Origin: Streptomyces abikoensis | GTDB lineage: Bacteria > Actinomycetota > Actinomycetes > Streptomycetales > Streptomycetaceae | NCBI RefSeq assembly: GCF_014648775.1 | Contig: NZ_BMRT01000008.1 | Span: forward strand, 124,001 to 188,000 | Direction of reading: 5' to 3' | Length of the DNA: 64,000 nt | Shown: positions 32,781 to 40,792 of the stretch, piece after piece | Layout: each line of letters begins with the position of its first letter | Position numbering within the stretch: the first letter of the stretch is position 1 | Notes under the pieces: generated by a model | What the model was told of the DNA's origin: nothing | Seen by the model: the letters and a program-made list of their open reading frames with translations, nothing else | Databases searched by the model: none | Translations under genes and position numbers: made by a program

Positions 32781-34217
32781 CTACTCCTTCGGCGCGTCGT
32801 CCTCCCCGATGTGGTGCACCCGCACCAGGTTCGTGGTCCCCGCCATGCCCGGCGGGGAGCCCGCCGTGATGATGACCATGTCGCCCTGGCGGCAGCGCCC
32901 GATCCTCAGCAGGTACTCGTCCACCTGGTCGACCATCTCGTCCGTCGTCTCGACCACCGGGCCGAGGAACGTCTCCACGCCCCACGTCAGGTTGAGCATC
33001 GCCCGAGTCGCCGGTTCCGGCGTGAACGCCAGGAGCGGAATCGGCGAGCGGTAGCGCGAAAGCCGGCGAGCCGTATCACCGGATTGAGTGAAGGCCACAA
33101 GGAACGTCGCGCCGAGGAAGTCGCCCATTTCGGCCGCCGCGCGGGCGACGGCGCCGCCTTGCGTCCGGGGCTTGCTGCGCTCGGTCAGTGGTGGGAGGCC
33201 CTTCGCCAGGATGTCCTCCTCCGCCGCGATGACGATGCGCCCCATCGTGCGGACCGTCTCGACGGGGTACTTCCCGACGCTCGTCTCGCCGCTGAGCATC
33301 ACCGCGTCCGTGCCGTCGATGACGGCGTTGGCGACGTCGGAGGCCTCGGCGCGCGTGGGGCGGGAGGCCTCGATCATCGAGTCGAGCATCTGCGTGGCGA
33401 CGATGACCGGCTTGGCGTTGCGCTTGGCGAGTTTGATGGCGCGCTTCTGGACGATGGGGACGGATTCCAGGGGCATTTCGACGCCGAGGTCGCCGCGGGC
33501 GACCATGATGCCGTCGAAGGCGGCGACGATGCCGTCGAGGTTGTCGACGGCCTGGGGCTTTTCGATCTTGGCGATGACGGGGAGGTGGCGGCCTTCCTCG
33601 GCCATGACGCGGTGGGCGTCCTCGATGTCGCTCGCGCTGCGGACGAAGGAGAGGGCGATGATGTCGGCGCCGGTCCTGATGGCCCAGCGGAGGTCGTCGA
33701 CGTCCTTTTCGGAGAGGGCGGGGACGGAGACGGCGACGCCGGGGAGGTTGAGGCCCTTGTGGTCGGAGACCATGCCGCCTTCGAGGACGAGGGTCTTGAC
33801 GCGGGGGCCGGTGACCTGGACGACTTCGAGGGTGACGCGTCCGTCGTCGACGAGGATGCGTTCGCCCTTGGCGACGTCGGAGGCGAGGCCGCTGTAGGTG
33901 GTGCCGCACTGGTGGCGGTCGCCTTCGACGTCTTCGACGGTGATGGTGAATTCGTCGCCGCGTTCAAGGAGTACGGGGCCTTCGCGGAATCGGCCCAGGC
34001 GGATCTTCGGGCCTTGAAGGTCGGCGAGTACGGCGACGTTGCGGCCGGTTTCCTCCGCTGCCTTGCGTACCCGCTGGTAGCGCGCTTCGTGGTCGGCGTA
34101 CGTGCCGTGGCTCAGGTTGAAGCGGGCTACGTCCATGCCGGCTTCCACGAGTGCCTTGATCTGCTCGTACGAGTCGGTGGCGGGCCCAAGGGTGCAGACG
34201 ATTTTCGCTCGGCGCAT
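32781..34217 (-). CDS. pyk: Pyruvate kinase
   Basis: Converts phosphoenolpyruvate and ADP to pyruvate and ATP. The 478-residue protein has all the main blocks: RRAKIVCTLGPATDSYEQI, ARFNLSHGTYADHE, LADLQGPKIRLGRF, the catalytic IAKIEKPQAVDNLDGIV, MVARGDLGVEMPLE, KPVIVATQMLDSMIEASRPT, and the C-terminal allosteric domain with LSGETSVGKYPVETV. The start ATG is at 34215-34217 with AAGG 8 nt upstream; a TAAGGT sequence lies at the same place and could also be a -10 box. Its 3' end converges on the LAGLIDADG gene with a 3-bp gap. Confidence 0.98.
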   Translation of the reverse strand: MRRAKIVCTLGPATDSYEQIKALVEAGMDVARFNLSHGTYADHEARYQRVRKAAEETGRNVAVLADLQGPKIRLGRFREGPVLLERGDEFTITVEDVEGDRHQCGTTYSGLASDVAKGERILVDDGRVTLEVVQVTGPRVKTLVLEGGMVSDHKGLNLPGVAVSVPALSEKDVDDLRWAIRTGADIIALSFVRSASDIEDAHRVMAEEGRHLPVIAKIEKPQAVDNLDGIVAAFDGIMVARGDLGVEMPLESVPIVQKRAIKLAKRNAKPVIVATQMLDSMIEASRPTRAEASDVANAVIDGTDAVMLSGETSVGKYPVETVRTMGRIVIAAEEDILAKGLPPLTERSKPRTQGGAVARAAAEMGDFLGATFLVAFTQSGDTARRLSRYRSPIPLLAFTPEPATRAMLNLTWGVETFLGPVVETTDEMVDQVDEYLLRIGRCRQGDMVIITAGSPPGMAGTTNLVRVHHIGEDDAPKE

Positions 34218-34311
34218 GGCACGACCTTATGACCTACCGGTGGGTAGAGAATTGGCCCTCCGCAACTGGCCAACGACCTTTCGGTAAAAGCTTGTTGACA
34301 CCTTGTGAAAC

Positions 34312-34347
34312 GTGCATGGGGGTGCTCTGATGAGCACCCCCATGCAC
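34312..34347 (-). terminator. Terminator downstream of the SIMPL gene
   Basis: Perfect 16-bp inverted repeat (GTGCATGGGGGTGCTC and its complement) with a 4-nt loop, 24 bp beyond the SIMPL-domain gene stop. It insulates pyk from read-through. Confidence 0.9.
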
Positions 34348-34371
34348 CGCCATGCACCGCCGGCACACCCC

Positions 34372-35061
34372 TCAGAGCGTCGGGCGGGTCATCGTAAAGC
34401 GGGCGTTGACGCTGGCGTAGACGGTCTGGCGCTGGGGTTGGAGGTCGAGCGCGGGCGGCGGGGTGGGTGCTCCGCCGTAGCCGGCCGAGCGCATCATGCC
34501 GCCGGGGGCGACGGGCATGGCCGGGACGGTGTTCTCGGCGCCGATGTCGGCGATCTCGACGACGGCGGCGAGTTCGGCGCCGAGGGCGGCGGCGTATTCG
34601 CGGGCGCGCTGGACGGCTTCGCGGACGGCTTGCCGGCGGGCTTCGCCGTGGGCGGGCGAGTCGGGGCGGAGGCTCCACCAGGGGCCGTCGACGCTGGTGA
34701 GGTCGAGTTCGGCGAGGCGGGTGGCGAGTTCGCCGAGGGCGGTGAAGTCGGCGAGGGTGGCGGTGATGCGGACGTGGCCGTGGTAGGCGCGGACGCGTTC
34801 GTGGCGGCCCTTGTCGGTGAGCTGGGGGGTGATGCTGAAGGTTCCGGTCTCGGTCTTCTCGACGCCGTCGCCGTAGGACTTGAGGAGGTCGAGGACCTGG
34901 TTGTTGCGGCGGGTGAGGTCCTGGAGGGCGTTGCGGCGGTCGGTGCCGCGGGCGTTGACGGTGATGCCGATGCCGGCGATCTCGGGGTCGACTTCGAGGC
35001 GGGCTTCGCCTCGGACGGCGACGCGGGGGGCGTCGGGGGTTCCGTAGGGGAGGTCGGTCAT
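34372..35061 (-). CDS. SIMPL domain-containing protein (DUF541)
   Basis: A 229-residue protein of the SIMPL/DUF541 family, whose bacterial members are mostly uncharacterised oligomeric envelope or stress proteins. Recognisable parts are RVAVRGEARLEVDPEIAGIG at the N-terminus, DGVEKTETGTFSITPQL, YHGHVRITATLADFTALGEL and ARRQAVREAVQRAREYAAAL. No signal peptide is visible, so it may be cytoplasmic here. The start ATG is at 35059-35061. It diverges from the 5'-nucleotidase gene. Confidence 0.88.
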   Translation of the reverse strand: MTDLPYGTPDAPRVAVRGEARLEVDPEIAGIGITVNARGTDRRNALQDLTRRNNQVLDLLKSYGDGVEKTETGTFSITPQLTDKGRHERVRAYHGHVRITATLADFTALGELATRLAELDLTSVDGPWWSLRPDSPAHGEARRQAVREAVQRAREYAAALGAELAAVVEIADIGAENTVPAMPVAPGGMMRSAGYGGAPTPPPALDLQPQRQTVYASVNARFTMTRPTL

Positions 35062-35209
35062 GGGGTCAGCGTCTCAGGCGGGGGTGGGGGTGGGGAGGGA
35101 TGGCGCGTGGTGATGGGGATCGCAGGGGGTTGAGGGTGTTGGTGGGCGTGGGGGGTGGGTCAGAATCTACGCGCGTTGGTTCTGGATATGAATGGGGAGA
35201 ACAGAACAT

Positions 35210-37021
35210 ATGCCGCTCAACCGTAGGAATTTCCTGGAGCGTACGGCCGTGACGGGCGCCGGTGTGGCGTTGGCGGGGGCCGTGGGGGCCGTGCCGGCCG
35301 CGGCGGAGGGGCTCGCCGGGGACGGGGGTGCTCGCCGGAAGAAGCGGTACGCGTTGACCGTGATGGGGACGACCGACCTGCACGGCAATGTCTTCAACTG
35401 GGATTACTTCACGGATGCCGAGTTCGACGACAAGGCGCACAATGACGTCGGTCTTGCCAAGATTTCGACGCTGGTGGGGCAGGTGCGGGCCGAGAAGGGT
35501 CGGCGGAACACTCTGCTGATCGACGCGGGTGACACGATTCAGGGCACCCAGTTGTCGTACTACTACGCCAAGGTGGATCCGATCACGGGTGCGGGTGGCC
35601 CGGTGCATCCGATGGCGCGGGCGATGAACGCGATCGGGTACGACGCGGCGGCGGTCGGCAACCATGAGTTCAATTACGGTATTCCGACGCTGCGGAAGTT
35701 CGAGGAGCAGTGTGATTTTCCGCTGCTGGCGGCGAACGCGCTGGACGCCAAGTCGCTGCGGCCGGCGTTCCGTCCGTATGTGATCAAGCGGGTGTGCACT
35801 CCGCACGGTCGTGATGTGCGGGTGGCGATTCTGGGTCTGACCAATCCGGGGATCGCGATCTGGGACAAGGCGAATGTGCAGGGGAAGATGGTGTTCCCGG
35901 GGCTGGAGGAGCAGGCGGCGAAGTGGGTGCCGAAGCTGCGGTCCATGGGTGCGGACGTGGTGATCGTGGCGGCGCATTCGGGTTCGAGTGGTACGTCGTC
36001 GTACGGTGATCAGTTGCCGTATGTGGAGAACGCCGCGGCGCTGGTGGCGGAGCGGGTGCCGGGTATCGACGCGATTCTGGTGGGGCACGCGCACACGGAG
36101 ATTCCCGAGTACCGGGTGACGAACAAGGAGTCCGGTAAGCAGGTGGTGCTTTCGGAGCCGCTGAAGTGGGGGCAGCGGTTGACGTTGTTCGACTTCGGTC
36201 TGGTGTGGGAGCGGGGCCGCTGGCAGGTGGAGTCGGTTTCGGCGAAGGTGCTGAATTCCAACACCGTGGCGGAGGACCGCCGGATCACGGGTCTTCTGGT
36301 CAAGGAGCACCGGAAGGTCGTGGCGTATGTGAATCAGGTGATCGGTACGTCGTCGGCGGTGATGAGCGCGGCGGAGGCGGCGTACAAGGACACGCCGATC
36401 ATCGATTTCATCAATCATGTGCAGGCGGAGACGGTGAAGGCGGCTCTGGCGGGCACTACCTATGCCTCGCTCCCCGTTCTGTCGCAGGCGTCGTGTTTCT
36501 CGCGGACGGCGTCGGTGCCGGCGGGGAAGGTGACGATTCGCGAGGTGGCGGGGCTGTATCCGTTCGAGAACACGCTGGAGGCCCGGCTGTTGACCGGTGC
36601 GCAGTTGCGGGCGTATCTGGAGTTCTCGGCGCGCTATTACGTGCGGACGGCTCCCGGTGCTCCGGTCGACCCGGCGAAGCTGACGAACGCCGAGTCGATT
36701 CCGGATTACAACTATGACGTGGTGAGTGGTCTCTCGTATGAGATCGACATCGCGAAGGAGCCGGGTTCGCGGATTGTGAATCTGTCGTTCCGGGGGAAGC
36801 CGATCGATGACGCGGCGGAGTTCGTGCTGGCGGTGAACAATTACCGGGCGAGTGGTGGTGGGAATTTCCCGCATGTCGCGCGGTCGAAGCAGCTGTGGGC
36901 GAATTCCGAGGAGATCCGTAACACGATCATCGGCTGGGTGAAGGCCAAGGGTTCCATTGATGTGGGGGCGTTCGCGTCAGTGGACTGGAAGCTGACGCGG
37001 GATGGTGTGCCGGTTTTCTGA
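35210..37021 (+). CDS. Tat-exported bifunctional metallophosphatase/5'-nucleotidase
   Basis: Predicted extracellular nucleotidase or cyclic-nucleotide phosphodiesterase that recovers phosphate and nucleosides. The 603-residue protein begins MPLNRRNFLERTAVTGAGVA, a Tat signal with RRNFLE, ending near AAAEG. The metallophosphatase domain has GTTDLHGNVFNWDYF (metal-binding D-x-H), LLIDAGDTIQGT, AVGNHEFNYG (G-N-H-E), VVIVAAHSGSSG and ILVGHAHTEI. The C-terminal 5'-nucleotidase domain (VTIREVAGLYPFENTLEARL, FVLAVNNYRASGGGNFP) binds substrate. ATG 35210 was preferred over 35192 because GGGGAG precedes it and it places the Tat motif correctly. Its last 45 bp overlap the converging N-hydroxylase gene. 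Confidence 0.94.
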   Translation: MPLNRRNFLERTAVTGAGVALAGAVGAVPAAAEGLAGDGGARRKKRYALTVMGTTDLHGNVFNWDYFTDAEFDDKAHNDVGLAKISTLVGQVRAEKGRRNTLLIDAGDTIQGTQLSYYYAKVDPITGAGGPVHPMARAMNAIGYDAAAVGNHEFNYGIPTLRKFEEQCDFPLLAANALDAKSLRPAFRPYVIKRVCTPHGRDVRVAILGLTNPGIAIWDKANVQGKMVFPGLEEQAAKWVPKLRSMGADVVIVAAHSGSSGTSSYGDQLPYVENAAALVAERVPGIDAILVGHAHTEIPEYRVTNKESGKQVVLSEPLKWGQRLTLFDFGLVWERGRWQVESVSAKVLNSNTVAEDRRITGLLVKEHRKVVAYVNQVIGTSSAVMSAAEAAYKDTPIIDFINHVQAETVKAALAGTTYASLPVLSQASCFSRTASVPAGKVTIREVAGLYPFENTLEARLLTGAQLRAYLEFSARYYVRTAPGAPVDPAKLTNAESIPDYNYDVVSGLSYEIDIAKEPGSRIVNLSFRGKPIDDAAEFVLAVNNYRASGGGNFPHVARSKQLWANSEEIRNTIIGWVKAKGSIDVGAFASVDWKLTRDGVPVF

Positions 37022-38461
37022 GCCGGTACCGCCTGAACCGGTGGCGCCTGGGCCGGTGGCGCCTGAACCGGTGCCGCCGACGGCGTGCTGGGGCCGTGGC
37101 TGGGTCCGCGGCTCCAGGCCGAAGGTGGTGAAGGCGGTGCGGTGGGGCAGGGGGTATGCCGTGCGGCCGATGAGGGCGTTGAGGATGACGGCGCTGCGCC
37201 AGGCGGCGAGGCCGAGGTCGGGGGCGCCGACGCCGTGGGTGTGGGTTTCGGCGTTCTGGACGTGGATGGCGCCCTTGACGGAGGGGTCGAGGACGAGCCG
37301 GTGGTGTTCGTCGACGCGGGCGCGGCCGTTGGAGTCGCGGCGGATGTAGGGGTCGAGGGCGGCGAGGAGGGTGTCGACGCGGCGTTCGCGGTAGCCGGTG
37401 GCGAGGACGACGGCGTCGGTGGTGAGGCGGGAGCGGCTGCCCTGCTGGGTGTGTTCGAGGTGGAGTTCGACGCGGGTGGTGCCGACGCGGCCGGCGGTGC
37501 GGACGAAGACTCCGGGGGTGAGGACGGCGTCGGGCCAGCCGCCGTGGAGGCTGCGGCGGTAGAGCTCGTCCTGGATGTCGGCGATGGTGTGGCGGTCGAT
37601 GCCCTGGTGGAGCTGCCATTGCTGGGGCAGGACCTGGTCGCGGACGGGTTCGGGCAGGGCGCGGAAGTAGTGGGTGTAGTCGGGGGTGAAGTGCTCCAGG
37701 CCGAGCTTGCTGTATTCCATGGGGGCGAAGGCCGGGGTGCGGGCGAGCCAGTGGAGGCGTTCGCGGCCTTCGGGGCGGCGGCGGAGGAGGTCGAGGAAGA
37801 TCTCGGCGCCGGACTGGCCGGAGCCGATCACGGTGATGTGTTCGGCGTCGAGGATCTTGTCGCGGTGGTCGAGGTAGTCGGCGGAGTGGGTGACGGGGAC
37901 GTTGGGGGCTTCGGCGAGGGGGCGCAGCGGTTCGGGGATGTAGGGGGCGGTGCCGACGCCGAGGACGAGGTTGCGGGTGTAGGCGCGGCCGAGGGCGTCG
38001 GCTTCGCCTTCGGGGTCGAGCTGGGTGTAGTCGATCTCGAAGAGGACGCGTTCGGGGTTCCAGCGGACGGCGTCGATGTGGTGGTTGAAGTGGAGGCCGG
38101 GGAGGTTCTGGCTGACCCAGCGGCAGTAGGCGTCGTATTCGGCGCGGTGGATGTGCTGGCGCTCGGAGAAGTAGAAGGGGTAGAGGCGCTCTCGGGTCCT
38201 GAGGTAGTTCAGGAAGGACCAGGGGCTGGTGGGGTCGGCGAGGGTGACGAGGTCGGCGAGGTAGGGGACCTGGAGGGTGGTGCCGTCGATGAGCAGGCCG
38301 GGGTGCCAGTGGAAGGCGGGGTTCTGGTCGTAGAAGGCGACGCGGAGGTCGGTGAGGGGATGGGCGAGGGCGGCGAGGGAGAGGTTGAAGGGGCCGATGC
38401 CGATGCCCACGAGGTCCAGGGGTTGGTCGGGGGCGGATGCGGGGGTCTGGGGGGTGGTCAT
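36977..38461 (-). CDS. Orphan lysine/ornithine N-monooxygenase (SidA/IucD/PvdA family)
   Basis: FAD- and NADPH-dependent N-hydroxylase that makes the hydroxamate precursor of siderophores. The 494-residue protein has the FAD motif LVGIGIGPFNLSLAALAH, WHPGLLIDGTTLQVPYLADL, the NADPH motif ITVIGSGQSGAEIFLDLL and the ATGYRER block. The C-terminal ~35 residues are a Gly/Thr/Ser repeat (GGTGSGATGPGATGSGGTGS) encoded by imperfect ~15-bp DNA repeats, and the last codons overlap the nucleotidase gene antisense. No decarboxylase, acyltransferase, NRPS or NIS synthetase is nearby. Substrate is Lys, Orn or a diamine; sequence alone does not decide. The start ATG is at 38459-38461. Confidence 0.88.
   Translation of the reverse strand: MTTPQTPASAPDQPLDLVGIGIGPFNLSLAALAHPLTDLRVAFYDQNPAFHWHPGLLIDGTTLQVPYLADLVTLADPTSPWSFLNYLRTRERLYPFYFSERQHIHRAEYDAYCRWVSQNLPGLHFNHHIDAVRWNPERVLFEIDYTQLDPEGEADALGRAYTRNLVLGVGTAPYIPEPLRPLAEAPNVPVTHSADYLDHRDKILDAEHITVIGSGQSGAEIFLDLLRRRPEGRERLHWLARTPAFAPMEYSKLGLEHFTPDYTHYFRALPEPVRDQVLPQQWQLHQGIDRHTIADIQDELYRRSLHGGWPDAVLTPGVFVRTAGRVGTTRVELHLEHTQQGSRSRLTTDAVVLATGYRERRVDTLLAALDPYIRRDSNGRARVDEHHRLVLDPSVKGAIHVQNAETHTHGVGAPDLGLAAWRSAVILNALIGRTAYPLPHRTAFTTFGLEPRTQPRPQHAVGGTGSGATGPGATGSGGTGSENRHTIPRQLPVH
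37019..37082. repeat. Imperfect 15-18 bp tandem repeats at the N-hydroxylase 3' end
   Basis: Several copies of a unit like GGTGGCGCCTGAACC/GGCC occur in tandem. They encode the Gly/Thr/Ser/Ala tail of the N-hydroxylase and start right at the converging nucleotidase stop codon. Confidence 0.7.
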
Positions 38462-38706
38462 CGGGGCGAGTGGCCTTCCACGAGTGTCAAACGGGCACGG
38501 GCAGCACCGACCGGCCAAGCTACCGGCTGTACACGTGCCGTGACCCGGGGTGCGGGAGGTTTCGCCCGATGGTGGGTATTGGGTGCCCTGGCCTTGTGGC
38601 GGGGGCGAGTTGGGGTGTGGGGGGCGGGGCCGGGCGGGGGGCCTCGGGCGGTGTTCGGCAGGGTCGGGGGCGGGGCGGGGCGGCGCCGCAAGGTAATGTG
38701 CACACC

Positions 38707-39258
38707 ATGGCCATGACTTTCGCTCTCGACGTAGGGCCCCTGAAGCCCGACCTCGCCCCGCTCGTTCTGGGCCTGGTGCTGTTCTTCCTCGTCTTCGCCG
38801 TGATGGCGAAGGCGATCCTTCCCCGGATCAACAAGGTCCTCGTCGAGCGCGAGCAGGCCACCGACGGCCGGATGGACGAGGCGGAGGAGACGCGCGCCGA
38901 GGCGGCGCGGGTCCACGCCGAGTACCAGGAGCTGCTGGCGGAGGCCCGTCACGAGGCCGCCCGGCTGCGCCAGGAGTCCCTCGAGCAGGGCAACGCGATC
39001 ATCGCGGAGCTGCGTGCCGAGGGTCAGCGTCAGCGCGAGGAGATCATCTCCGCGGGTCACGCGGTGATCGACGCCGAGCGCGCGGTGGCCGAGGCCGAGC
39101 TGCGCGAGCAGGTGGGCGCGCTGGCCACGGAGCTGGCGGGCCGGATCGTCGGCGAGCCGATGGCGGACTACGCCCGGCAGAGCGGCGTCGTCGACCGTTA
39201 CCTGGACGAGCTGCGCACGGCGAAGGCGTCGGACGCGGCGGGCGAAGCGCGCGGCTGA
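38707..39258 (+). CDS. ATP synthase F0 subunit b-like protein (stand-alone)
   Basis: A 183-residue protein with the layout of F0 subunit b: one N-terminal membrane helix (PLVLGLVLFFLVFAVMAKAI), the LPRINKVLVEREQ transition, then a long charged coiled coil (EETRAEAARVHAEYQELLAE, RLRQESLEQGNAIIAELRAE) and a C-terminal dimerisation/delta-binding-like region (LATELAGRIVGEPMADYARQ). No other atp gene is present in the window, so it is a paralogue outside the main atp operon. It might build a stalk-like scaffold or stand in for AtpF. The start is ATG 38707 or GTG 38698. A terminator follows at 39286. Confidence 0.8.
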   Translation: MAMTFALDVGPLKPDLAPLVLGLVLFFLVFAVMAKAILPRINKVLVEREQATDGRMDEAEETRAEAARVHAEYQELLAEARHEAARLRQESLEQGNAIIAELRAEGQRQREEIISAGHAVIDAERAVAEAELREQVGALATELAGRIVGEPMADYARQSGVVDRYLDELRTAKASDAAGEARG

Positions 39259-39285
39259 CGGCGGCGGAGCCAGCCATAGGCCTTG

Positions 39286-39324
39286 AGGCTCCCGTGCCCC
39301 TGGAGGGGCGCGGGAGCCTTTTGT
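39286..39324 (+). terminator. Intrinsic terminator after the b-subunit-like gene
   Basis: AGGCTCCCG-TGCCCC, loop TGGA, GGGGCG-CGGGAGCCT followed by TTTT. Classic hairpin plus T-run, 27 bp after the stop codon. Confidence 0.9.
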
Positions 39325-39412
39325 CGTCTCCGGGGGCGGCTTTTTGTGGTCCCCGGGGGCCGGGCCGCCCCACGCGTCCGGGGGCCCGGCTGGGCCCGAG
39401 GGGGCCTTCGGG

Positions 39413-39724
39413 TCAGGCGCGGGCGATGGTCTCGTGGTGGCGGATGACCTCGGCGATGATGAAGTTCAGGAACTTCTCGGCGAAGGCCGGGTCGAGCTTG
39501 GCGTTCTCGGCGAGCTCGCGCAGCCGGGCGATCTGGCGGGCCTCGCGGGAGGGGTCGGCGGGCGGCATCTTGTGCTCGGCCTTGAGGTGACCGACCTGCT
39601 GGGTGCACTTGAACCGTTCGGCGAGCATGTGGATCACCGCCGCGTCGATGTTGTCGATGCTGTCGCGCAGCCGGCTCAGCTCGGCGCGTACGGACTCGTC
39701 GATGACGTTGTTGTTCTTCTCCAC
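39413..39724 (-). CDS. Chorismate mutase
   Basis: A 103-residue AroQ-class chorismate mutase, which rearranges chorismate to prephenate for Phe/Tyr synthesis. All-helical sequence with the family positions: ELSRLRDSIDNIDAAVIHML (Arg in helix 1), AERFKCTQQVGHLKAEHKMP (Arg/Lys contacts), DPSREARQIARLRELAENAK and AEKFLNFIIAEVIRHHETIA. The length is typical of the free-standing actinobacterial enzyme. The start ATG is at 39722-39724. It follows the AraC gene by 10 bp on the same strand, but a functional link is not obvious. Confidence 0.94.
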   Translation of the reverse strand: MEKNNNVIDESVRAELSRLRDSIDNIDAAVIHMLAERFKCTQQVGHLKAEHKMPPADPSREARQIARLRELAENAKLDPAFAEKFLNFIIAEVIRHHETIARA

Positions 39725-39734
39725 GGTGACGACC

Positions 39735-40625
39735 CTATGCGGACGGGCGTGGTCCGATGACCGGTGGGTGCTCCGGATCGGGGACGGTGCTGCTCCAGCC
39801 GCCCGGTACGGCTCGGCCCTGGCGTTCGCGGAAGCGGACGGGGGCGGTGCCCACCCTTCGGGTGAAGAGGCGGCTGAAGTAGGCGGGGTCGGTGTAGCCG
39901 ACGCGGCGGGCGACGGCGGCGACGGGGAGCTCGGTGGCGGCGAGGAGTTCCTTGGCGCGGCCGAGGCGGATGCCGAGGAGGTAGTCCTTGGGGCTGCATC
40001 CGGCGCCGCGGCGGACGGCGGTGCGCAGTTCGGCGGGGGTCATGCCGTGGCGGGCGGCGTGCTGGGCGACGGTCAGGGGGAGGAAGGCGTCGCGGGCGAG
40101 GGCGTGGAGGAGGGGGTCGGTGTCGCCGGTGGTGTCGGCGCGGGAGCGGCGCAGGGCGACGAGGAGTTCGTGGACGGCGGCGGAGGTCTCGACTTCGAGG
40201 TGGGGGTTGCCTCGGCGGGCGGCGCGGGCGATGCGGGTGACGGCGGCGCGGGCGGCGGTGGTGTCGGTGAGGGGGAGGACGGGGCGGTCGGGGTCGATGT
40301 AGCCGAGTTCGGTGTAGGCGGTGACGGCGGGGCCGGTGAAGTCGACGAAGCTTTCGTCCCAGCCGGGTCCGGGGGAGGCGCCGTAGTGGTGGGGGACGCC
40401 GGGGAGGAGCTGGATGAGGGCGGGGGCGGTGATGGTGGTCAGGCGGTGGTCGGGGGTGCGGTACCAGCCGGTGCCCGCGCTGATGACGACGGCGACGTGG
40501 TGGTCGAGGGTGCGGGGGCCGACGGTGGGGAGGGCGCCGTGCTGGAGGCCGACGCCGAGGCAGACGAGGCCGAGCCGGTGGTGGACCGGTCCGGGCGTGA
40601 AGTAGCGCATCCAGGTGTGGTACAC
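39735..40625 (-). CDS. AraC family transcriptional regulator
   Basis: A 296-residue regulator with an N-terminal cupin-type ligand domain (LTTITAPALIQLLPGVPHHY, WDESFVDFTGPAV) and a C-terminal double HTH (LTVAQHAARHGMTPAELRTA, then ELPVAAVARRVGYTDPAYFS followed by RLFTRRVGTAPVRFR). The ligand domain is the AraC arabinose-binding type, suggesting a sugar effector. The start GTG at 40623-40625 has GGAGGG upstream. It is divergent from the GH35 beta-galactosidase across 167 bp, so it probably regulates that gene and perhaps the exported GH101 enzyme beyond it. Confidence 0.92.
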   Translation of the reverse strand: MYHTWMRYFTPGPVHHRLGLVCLGVGLQHGALPTVGPRTLDHHVAVVISAGTGWYRTPDHRLTTITAPALIQLLPGVPHHYGASPGPGWDESFVDFTGPAVTAYTELGYIDPDRPVLPLTDTTAARAAVTRIARAARRGNPHLEVETSAAVHELLVALRRSRADTTGDTDPLLHALARDAFLPLTVAQHAARHGMTPAELRTAVRRGAGCSPKDYLLGIRLGRAKELLAATELPVAAVARRVGYTDPAYFSRLFTRRVGTAPVRFRERQGRAVPGGWSSTVPDPEHPPVIGPRPSA

Positions 40626-40792
40626 GCGTGTCCGCCCTCCGCGGCTGCCGGGTGTCCCGTCTCCGGGTGTGGGGTGTCCGGTGTCCGGGTGTCCAATCAG
40701 GGCTGATCTTTGTCCATGGCCTTCGCCGCCGCCAGAGGGCGAGGATGGTCGGCGTTCGCGCTGTCCGGGCGGTGTGTGGGGAGGCGGGGCTC

